From the NCBI RefSeq assembly GCF_000936425.1, contig NZ_AVFK01000004.1, forward strand, positions 124,001 to 188,000: a stretch of DNA of 64,000 nucleotides. Direction: 5' to 3'. Positions 58,575-64,000 of this stretch are shown here, piece by piece. The notes beneath the pieces were generated by a model. That model did no database searches, was not told the origin of the DNA, and saw nothing but the letters and a program-made list of their open reading frames with translations. A program made the translations under genes and the position numbers. The DNA is from Skermanella aerolata KACC 11604. GTDB taxonomy: Bacteria > Pseudomonadota > Alphaproteobacteria > Azospirillales > Azospirillaceae. Numbering within the stretch: position 1 is the first letter of the stretch; each line of letters starts with the position of its first letter.

Positions 58575-59492
58575 ATGTCGAGACTGGACACGAACCGCTC
58601 GGGCGAGATGGAAGTCTTCGCGCGCGTGGTGGAGCACTCGGGCTTTTCCGCCGCCGCTCGGTCGCTCCGGATGACGCCGTCGGCGGTCAGCAAGCTGGTG
58701 GCGCGGCTGGAGGACCGGCTGGGGACGCGCCTGATAAACCGCTCGACCCGCAAGCTGCAACTGACGCCGGAGGGGTTGGCCTTCTATGGCCGCTGCGTCC
58801 GCGTGCTGGCCGACATCGACGAGGCGGAGCGGGAGGCGGCGGCCGGGACCGAGCCGCGCGGGCGGGTGCGGGTGAATTCCAACGTGCCGTTCGGGCTGCA
58901 TCATCTGCTGCCGCTGGTGCCGGGTTTTCTGGAGCGTCACCCCGAGGTGACGCTGGACATAGTCCTGACCGATCAGGTGATCGACCTGCTGGAAGAACGC
59001 GCCGATGTCGCGATCCGCACCGGGCCGCTGAGGGCCTCGCAGCTTTTGGCGCGGAAGCTGGGGGCGAGCCGCATGGTGGTGGTGGCGTCGCCGTCTTATC
59101 TGAAGCGCTTTGGAAATCCTCGAACGCTGGAAGAGATCGCCGCCCACAACCGCATCGGCTTCAACTTCGCCCGCAGCATCGAGGAATGGCCGTTCCTGGA
59201 GGCGGGTGCGATCCGCACGGTGCCGGCCTGCGGCGACGTGCAGGTAGGAGACGGCGAGACCGCGCGCCGGCTGGTGCTGGCCGGGGTAGGGCTGGCGCGG
59301 CTGTCGCGCTTCCATATCGATCCGGACATCCGGGACGGGCGGCTGGTGCCGGTGCTGGAAGACCTCAACCCTGGCGATGTCGAGGAAATCCACGCCGTCT
59401 TCGTCGGCGCCGGGCTGCACCTTCCGGCGCGGGTGCGCGCCTTCATCGATTATCTGGCCGGCAACGTGAAGCTCGGGGTCACCCAGCTATGA
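58575..59492 (+). CDS. LysR-family transcription regulator
   Basis: The 305-aa regulator has the N-terminal helix-turn-helix (FARVVEHSGFSAAARSLRMTPSAVSKLVARLEDRLG, residues about 15-49) and the effector-binding domain starting at GRVRVNSNVPFGLHHLLPLV. It diverges from the MFS/aldo-keto reductase operon, the usual LysR arrangement. The palindrome just before its start is a likely binding site. Its 3' end overlaps the 3' end of the opposite DUF2961 gene by 43 bases. Effector unknown. Confidence 0.92.
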   Translation: MSRLDTNRSGEMEVFARVVEHSGFSAAARSLRMTPSAVSKLVARLEDRLGTRLINRSTRKLQLTPEGLAFYGRCVRVLADIDEAEREAAAGTEPRGRVRVNSNVPFGLHHLLPLVPGFLERHPEVTLDIVLTDQVIDLLEERADVAIRTGPLRASQLLARKLGASRMVVVASPSYLKRFGNPRTLEEIAAHNRIGFNFARSIEEWPFLEAGAIRTVPACGDVQVGDGETARRLVLAGVGLARLSRFHIDPDIRDGRLVPVLEDLNPGDVEEIHAVFVGAGLHLPARVRAFIDYLAGNVKLGVTQL

Positions 59493-61555
59493 GCGGTATA
59501 GTCGATTTCCGACCATGCCGACGGCTGCGGCGGTATCCCCGGCAGCAGCGGGCGGTCCACCGGTTCGAAGGTCACGCGGACTCGGATCGCCTTGCGGCCC
59601 TCCGTCAGGCGCAGCGGCAGCAGGAACTCGTCGTCACGTAGCCGTGCATCGGTTTTGTAAACCTCTGGATTGGGCGGGTCGGTCTCATGGGCCGGGAAAC
59701 TGTGGTAGTAGGTGGTCGAGCCGGCGAGATACCACGTGCCGGCCGGTTCCCATCGGGGCGCCGAGGCATCGGCGTCCGCTATCCAGACCTGGGCCTTCTG
59801 GTCGGGCAGATCGTAGTCCAGCGTCCGGCGCAGCATCACGCCCCTGTTGTCGGGCCGGATGGTCAGCGTGAACTCCGAACTGCCGCGCGTCCGGCGGCCA
59901 AGGCCGGGCTGCGGTGCGGTGGCGTCGAGCGATCGGTAGCCATGATCGCTTTCCGACCGTTCGTCGCCGACGATCAGGCGGTCGGTCTGGACCAGCGACG
60001 CCGCCGGCAAGCCGTACCAGTATGTCACCGTCCTGTATTGCTCTGACATCTCGTTGAGGCCGCCGTGCTCCAGCTGAATGCGGGCGTTGCGGCCGAACGG
60101 GAACAGGTCGGCCAGCAGGAACCGGTAGGCGGAGTGGACCAGATCGTCCGGCGTGCGGGCGTCCTCCGGCCGGGGCGCGCCGATCGGATGCCCAGCGAAG
60201 GGCAGCGTCATCGTCTGCCCGCCCCAGTAATCGCCGCCGCCGCCCCATTCCTCCGTGCCGGTGCCGTGGGCCTGCGGTGTCAAGGCGTCGTCGAAGTAGA
60301 AGCGCGGATCGCCCTCCAGCGTCCGCAACTCGGCCCGGTCGGTGAAGGTGAACGACGTGCCGACGAACGATCCCGACCAATCGCCGCTGCCCTCGATCCC
60401 GCGCGTGTCGAGCAGGATATGGTCGCGGCCGGGTTCGCCGCCGCCATGGTCGCGGTAGGTCGCGTGGAAATAGGCGGAGGCGGCGGGAGAGCCGCCGAAA
60501 GGCTCGTGGCGGATCTCCGCGCTGAGCGGGACGGGGGAGGACAGGCCTGGGGGCGGGACCAGTTCGATCCGGGCGGAGCGGAAGAACGGCATCGGGAAGT
60601 AGCAGTCGAGATGGACGGCGTCGGCGGCGTAGCGGATGCTGGTTGGGAACGCCTTGACCAGATACTCGGCGTCGTCGCGGTTGTGCAGCAGTCCGGCGCC
60701 GAAGAACAGCGCCAGCGGCGCGTCGATCGAGGGCACCGCCCTGTCGTCCCATGTGACGCGCAGCCGGGCGTCCGACAGTTCCCGCGCCCGGTCGCGCGGT
60801 AGCGTGATCTTCAGCGCGCGGATCGTCGCGGAGCCGGTGTGTTCGAACAGCGCTGCCGTCTGGCCAGGGGCGAGGGTGACGCGTTTTTCAGCGCGGGCGA
60901 TATCCCGGGGCGCGATATCGGTCCCGGCGCGGGAGATCAGGTCCAGCACCTTGGGATCGGGCGGCTTGGTCAGGTCGAAGGGGACCAGCGGAGTGGATAG
61001 CGGAGTGCCTTCGGCGAACTGGTGATAGATGTAGTAGCCGGTGCCGTAGAAGGTCCGGCCATAGGCCAGCCTCAGCGATCGGTCGAAAGCTATCGGCACC
61101 CAGTTCAGGTCGGCGCCCTTTGTCGTCGACCACGTCCATGCCAGCGGCGGCGGGAATGCCGCCGCTGGCTCGAACGTCGAATCCGGGACGGGATGGTCCG
61201 GGTCGGCGGTGCTGGTTTCCCGCACGATATTGTCGATGCCGTCCACCTCGTAATGCCACGGGCTGCCATGCCAGTGGTTGGTGCGGACGAAATACAGGAC
61301 CCCGCGCCCGAGGATATCCAGCGCCACGTTGAAATCGGGACGCTCCGCGTAGAGGAAGTGCGAAGCATCGGCCGTGCGGTTGCCGCCGTCGCGGTCGTAG
61401 GTCGAGCGCATATAGGCCCGGACGCCGATCCGCTGCTGCGGCCAGCGGTCCCACTGGGCGTAGGCGTCGAGGCCGACGGGGATGGCATCGGTGGCATGGG
61501 TTGGCGTGGCGAAGGCGCAGATCAGGGCTGTTGCCGCAAGGATCGAACGCTTCAT
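59450..61555 (-). CDS. DUF2961 secreted protein (GH172-like)
   Basis: The 701-aa exported protein has a signal peptide (MKRSILAATALICAFATPTHA). DUF2961 sequence follows: the N-terminal part LYFVRTNHWHGSPWHYEVDG, then the second jelly-roll half with GTGTEEWGGGGDYW, where family members carry a GTGxED/E motif. Some DUF2961 proteins are now classed as glycoside hydrolase family GH172 (acting on difructose dianhydride or arabinofuranose-type substrates). A carbohydrate-active role in the periplasm or outside the cell is therefore likely, but the substrate is unknown. Final strand region: VRVTFEPVDRPLLPG. The tail overlaps the lysR gene by 43 bases on the other strand. Confidence 0.82.
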   Translation of the reverse strand: MKRSILAATALICAFATPTHATDAIPVGLDAYAQWDRWPQQRIGVRAYMRSTYDRDGGNRTADASHFLYAERPDFNVALDILGRGVLYFVRTNHWHGSPWHYEVDGIDNIVRETSTADPDHPVPDSTFEPAAAFPPPLAWTWSTTKGADLNWVPIAFDRSLRLAYGRTFYGTGYYIYHQFAEGTPLSTPLVPFDLTKPPDPKVLDLISRAGTDIAPRDIARAEKRVTLAPGQTAALFEHTGSATIRALKITLPRDRARELSDARLRVTWDDRAVPSIDAPLALFFGAGLLHNRDDAEYLVKAFPTSIRYAADAVHLDCYFPMPFFRSARIELVPPPGLSSPVPLSAEIRHEPFGGSPAASAYFHATYRDHGGGEPGRDHILLDTRGIEGSGDWSGSFVGTSFTFTDRAELRTLEGDPRFYFDDALTPQAHGTGTEEWGGGGDYWGGQTMTLPFAGHPIGAPRPEDARTPDDLVHSAYRFLLADLFPFGRNARIQLEHGGLNEMSEQYRTVTYWYGLPAASLVQTDRLIVGDERSESDHGYRSLDATAPQPGLGRRTRGSSEFTLTIRPDNRGVMLRRTLDYDLPDQKAQVWIADADASAPRWEPAGTWYLAGSTTYYHSFPAHETDPPNPEVYKTDARLRDDEFLLPLRLTEGRKAIRVRVTFEPVDRPLLPGIPPQPSAWSEIDYTAHSWVTPSFTLPAR

Positions 61556-61597
61556 GCCGGTTCCTCCGGTGCCTGGGAAGTCGATGCGCTCACCGCC

Positions 61598-62437
61598 TCA
61601 CGGCTCGAACCGCTCGAACGCCTCCTTGTAGTCCGGGTGCCAGCGCGACAGCGGCGGGCGGTTCTGGATGATGTCCTCCGCGGCCCAGCGGATGCGCTTG
61701 TTGTCCATCTCACGCGACACGTCGTTGTCCGGGCACAGGATGTAGAAGTCGCCGTTGGCCATCGAGTCCAGCATGAAGTCGACGACCTGCTCGGCCGACC
61801 ACGCTCCCGCCGGCTTCTCCGTCACTCCCTTGGCGCGGGTGAAGCCGGTGAAGGTGAAGCCGGGGATCAGCAGATGGGCGGTGACTTGGCAGCCCTCGAC
61901 ATTGCGAAGCTCATGCGCCAGCGCCTCGGTCACGACCTTCACCCCGGCCTTGGTGACGTTGTAGGCGGTGTCGCCGGGCGGGCAGGTGATGCCCTGCTTG
62001 GAGCCGGTGTTGATGATCGCTGCCGGCTTGCCCTGCTGGATTAGGGCCGGACCGAAGACCTGGACGCCGTTGATGACTCCCCACAGGTTGGTGGCCAGGG
62101 TGTCGCGCCAGCGCTGCGGATCGGCGAACAGCCCGCCGCCGCCTTCGCGGGCCGCGTTGTTCATGACTACAGCGATGTCGCCGAAAGCTTCGATCGCCTT
62201 GTCCTTCAGGCGCCTGACCTGCTCGGCGTCGGAAACGTCCGTCGGCACCGCGATGACCTCGCCGCCGGAGCGGCGGATCGTCTCGGCGGCGGCTTCCAAC
62301 GCTTCGGCGTCGATGTCGGCCAGACAGATCTTCATGCCCAACTTGGCGAAGCGTTCGGCGGCGGCAAGGCCGATGCCGCTGGCGCCTCCGGTGATGACGG
62401 CGGCGCGGTCGGGGGCTAGGGCGGGATGCTGCGGCAT
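61598..62437 (-). CDS. Short-chain dehydrogenase/reductase
   Basis: The 279-aa SDR has the cofactor motif TGGASGIGLAAAERFAKLG (TGxxxGIG), the NNAAREGGGG (NNAG-type) stretch, the catalytic serine in INTGSKQGI, the YNVTK block (YxxxK) and PGFTFTGFTRAKG. The D at the end of the second strand (CLADIDAEAL) implies NAD+ preference. The substrate is unknown. I set the start at 62437 (MPQHPALAPDRAAVITG), with GGAG about 9 bases upstream; a longer frame to 62476 is not needed. It is 42 bases upstream of the DUF2961 gene, possibly one operon. Confidence 0.88.
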   Translation of the reverse strand: MPQHPALAPDRAAVITGGASGIGLAAAERFAKLGMKICLADIDAEALEAAAETIRRSGGEVIAVPTDVSDAEQVRRLKDKAIEAFGDIAVVMNNAAREGGGGLFADPQRWRDTLATNLWGVINGVQVFGPALIQQGKPAAIINTGSKQGITCPPGDTAYNVTKAGVKVVTEALAHELRNVEGCQVTAHLLIPGFTFTGFTRAKGVTEKPAGAWSAEQVVDFMLDSMANGDFYILCPDNDVSREMDNKRIRWAAEDIIQNRPPLSRWHPDYKEAFERFEP

Positions 62438-62609
62438 GGTGGTTTCTCCGGGAGCCGGTTTCGTGGCCCATTCCATGGGCGATGGCTTTTCAATCCTTTA
62501 TACGGCTATCTTCATAATTCTGTTCCTTGACACGGACGGGCAGGGCTGGCGACGATTGATTGACGCCCTGTTGCGGTGCCGGAATCCCAGATATGCCAGA
62601 ACCCAAGAC

Positions 62610-63059
62610 ATGATTGAAATCACCCGAATCCTCGGCCACTGCGACGATCCGGACCTGTCGGCCCGCATCCATCACGCGGGCCACCATGGCGGCATCGAAT
62701 ATCTGCACATTCCTCCCGCCGAAGCCGCCCGCCGCCGGTTCCGCGCCGTGACCGACATGGGCAGCGAGTGCGCCGTGATGCTGCCGCGCGACCAGGGCAT
62801 CTTCGACGGCGCCGTGCTGCTGCTGGAACACGACCGCGCCGTGGTGGCGCGCTTGACCGAGCAGCACTGGCTGCGGCTGCGGCCGAGCGATGTCGAGGGC
62901 GCCGCCCTGGAACTGGGCTACCATGCCGGCAACCTGCACTGGCGCGTCCGCTTCGACCACGGCGACCTGCTGGTGGCGCTGGACGGCCCGCGCGAGACCT
63001 ATGTCGCGCGGCTGGCCGACCTGATGGACGAGGGCAAGGTCGAGGTCGTCGGTGAATGA
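62610..63059 (+). CDS. ureE: Urease accessory protein UreE
   Basis: UreE is the nickel metallochaperone of urease maturation. The 149-aa protein has the UreE pattern ARIHHAGHHGGIEYLHIPP.., then GAVLLLEHDRAVVARLTEQH and the peptide-binding and metal-binding domains with LELGYHAGNLHWRVRFDHGD, close to the G-N-x-H-W signature. It lacks a His-rich C-terminal tail. ATG 62610 begins MIEITRILG. ureF overlaps its 3' end by 8 bases, so translation is coupled. Confidence 0.9.
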   Translation: MIEITRILGHCDDPDLSARIHHAGHHGGIEYLHIPPAEAARRRFRAVTDMGSECAVMLPRDQGIFDGAVLLLEHDRAVVARLTEQHWLRLRPSDVEGAALELGYHAGNLHWRVRFDHGDLLVALDGPRETYVARLADLMDEGKVEVVGE

Positions 63060-63744
63060 TACGCCCGTGAGCGATATCGAGACTCTGCTGATGGCCTGCC
63101 AGTTCGGCGACGGGCAGTTCCCGAGCGGAGCCTTCGGGTTCTCCTGGGGACTGGAAGGGCTGGTGACCGACGGGCTGGTCGGACGTGGCGATCTGGTCCC
63201 GTTCATCCTCGGGCAGGTCGATGGCCGCTGGTCCGGGTTCGACCGGGTGTTCGTGGCGCACGCCCATGATGGCGCCGGCGACGAGGCGGCGCTGTGCGGC
63301 CTGGACGCCGGCGTGGAAACCTACAGCCTGGCAAGCGCCCAGCGCGAAGGATCGCGCCGCGCTGGAGCGGCACTGCTCGGCATCCATGCCCGGCTGGGCA
63401 CGCCGGGAGCGGCGGAGTTCCGCAAGCTGGTGTCGGCGGGGAAGACACCGGGGCATGCCGCCGTGGCGCTGGGGCTGGTGCTCGCCGGGGCCGGTCTGGC
63501 GCGCGGTCCGGCGCTGGCCCTGTCGGGCTACGGCTTCGTGTCGGGATTGACGACGGCGGCGATCCGGCTCGGCATCGCCTCGCATATCGACATGCAGCAG
63601 GCGATTTCCGCCGCCCGGCCCGTCATCGCCGCGCTGGCGCAGTCCCCCGTCCTGCCCATCGACGAGGTTTCCTCGTTCTCTCCCCTGACCGAGATCGCCA
63701 TGATGCGCCACGGCGCCCGCTCCATGCGCCTCTTCTCGAACTGA
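63052..63744 (+). CDS. ureF: Urease accessory protein UreF
   Basis: UreF acts with UreD and UreG to activate urease. The 230-aa helical protein has the opening CQFGDGQFPSGAFGFSWGLE (equivalent to DSALPTGGFSHSxGLE) and the C-terminal blocks PALALSGYGFVSGLTTAAIRLG and HIDMQQAISAARPVI. The GTG at 63052 lies within ureE; ATGA-type overlap is absent but the frames overlap by 8 bases. ureA follows after 22 bases. Confidence 0.9.
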   Translation: MNDTPVSDIETLLMACQFGDGQFPSGAFGFSWGLEGLVTDGLVGRGDLVPFILGQVDGRWSGFDRVFVAHAHDGAGDEAALCGLDAGVETYSLASAQREGSRRAGAALLGIHARLGTPGAAEFRKLVSAGKTPGHAAVALGLVLAGAGLARGPALALSGYGFVSGLTTAAIRLGIASHIDMQQAISAARPVIAALAQSPVLPIDEVSSFSPLTEIAMMRHGARSMRLFSN

Positions 63745-63766
63745 CGCCGAAAATCCGGAGACATCC

Positions 63767-64000
63767 ATGAACCTGACGCCCACCGAGATGGAGCGGCTGA
63801 CGCTGTTCACCGCCGCCGAGTTCGCCCGCCGCCACAAGGCGCGGGGAATCCCGCTGTCCCATCCGGAAGCGGTCGCCTTGATTTCCGACGAGATGATGCT
63901 GGCCGCCCGCGCCGGCATGGCATACGAAGACATCGTCGACATGGCCTGCGGGCTGCTGACCACCGACGATGTCATGCAGGGCGTCGCGGAGATGGCGAAC
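63767..64000 (+). CDS. ureA: Urease gamma subunit, truncated by the window end
   Basis: The first 78 codons are present: MNLTPTEMERLTLFTAAEFA, then SHPEAVALISDEMMLAARAG and TTDDVMQGVAEMAN. This is the UreA fold (normal length about 100), although the usual EGARDG motif reads LAARAG and the segment GMAYEDIVDMACGLLT is unusual. ATG 63767 has CGGAG upstream. The order ureE-ureF-ureA differs from the common ureDABCEFG. The rest, presumably ureB and ureC, lies beyond the window. Confidence 0.85.
   Translation, partial: MNLTPTEMERLTLFTAAEFARRHKARGIPLSHPEAVALISDEMMLAARAGMAYEDIVDMACGLLTTDDVMQGVAEMAN

Noticed and set aside
62558-62575. A sigma-54-like promoter (TTGACGCCCTGTTGC) before ureE
   Set aside because: The near-invariant GG of the -24 element is GA, and the spacing to GC is one base short.

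Overview
The window is high-GC DNA from what looks like a nitrogen-fixing alphaproteobacterium of the Azospirillum/Skermanella group (order Rhodospirillales). The evidence is a NifA very like that of Azospirillum with the oxygen-sensing cysteine pattern, a three-gene proton-translocating transhydrogenase (pntAA-pntAB-pntB) as in Rhodospirillum, a COQ9-family protein, a BamF/DUF3035 lipoprotein, a CIRCE-controlled groESL and a trifunctional PutA with an N-terminal ribbon-helix-helix domain. The genus is an inference; no rRNA is present.

Layout. 1-4.0 kb: wecB-wecC (UDP-ManNAcA synthesis) and an Old Yellow Enzyme. 4.0-7.3 kb: an accessory island, partly AT-rich, with a 25-aa ORF, a decayed DUF4160-DUF2442 pair, a frameshifted DUF4238 gene, and a two-gene cassette of a 48-aa protein plus a PARP-like ADP-ribosyltransferase candidate that is frameshifted near its end. 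7.4-9.5 kb: an EF-hand protein and an orphan terminase-small-subunit-like gene running into tRNA-Ser(UGA). 9.7-19.7 kb: a candidate small RNA, nifA, a catalase, an ABC1/UbiB-like kinase, a secreted repeat protein and the transhydrogenase operon. 20-25.3 kb: rpsU, def, coq9, a sugar epimerase and two dehydrogenases. 25.4-28.9 kb: a stress-sigma island on the minus strand (paralogue B, rpoH, ECF sigma, anti-sigma, paralogue A). 29-29.6 kb: a ParD/ParE-like pair with a broken toxin. 29.9-44.5 kb: housekeeping genes (ileS-lspA-bamF-like-two M16 peptidases, pgi, pentapeptide protein, mutL, rsmD, rluB, dodecin, tadA). 44.6-48.4 kb: a double cold-shock protein, groESL and small proteins. 48.4-56.1 kb: ThuA-like protein, putA, a GlcG/HbpS-like protein, a chemoreceptor remnant and an acyl-CoA synthetase. 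56.2-64 kb: aldo/keto reductase and MFS pump divergent from a LysR regulator, a DUF2961 (GH172-like) secreted protein, an SDR and the start of a urease cluster (ureE-ureF-ureA, cut by the window end).

The most unusual finding is the sigma island. The two outer proteins are diverged paralogues, and the same promoter-like motif (GGGATT-N16-CGTAAT) lies upstream of both paralogue B and rpoH, which suggests an autoregulated ECF circuit feeding the heat-shock sigma factor. A second theme is selective decay. Every clear frameshift lies in an accessory gene (DUF4160, DUF4238, the ART-like gene, the ParE-like gene), while some fifty core genes are intact, which argues against random sequencing error. 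In the DUF4160-DUF2442 pair, expansion of a 5-bp repeat from two to four copies explains both the lost reading frame and a displaced ribosome-binding site.
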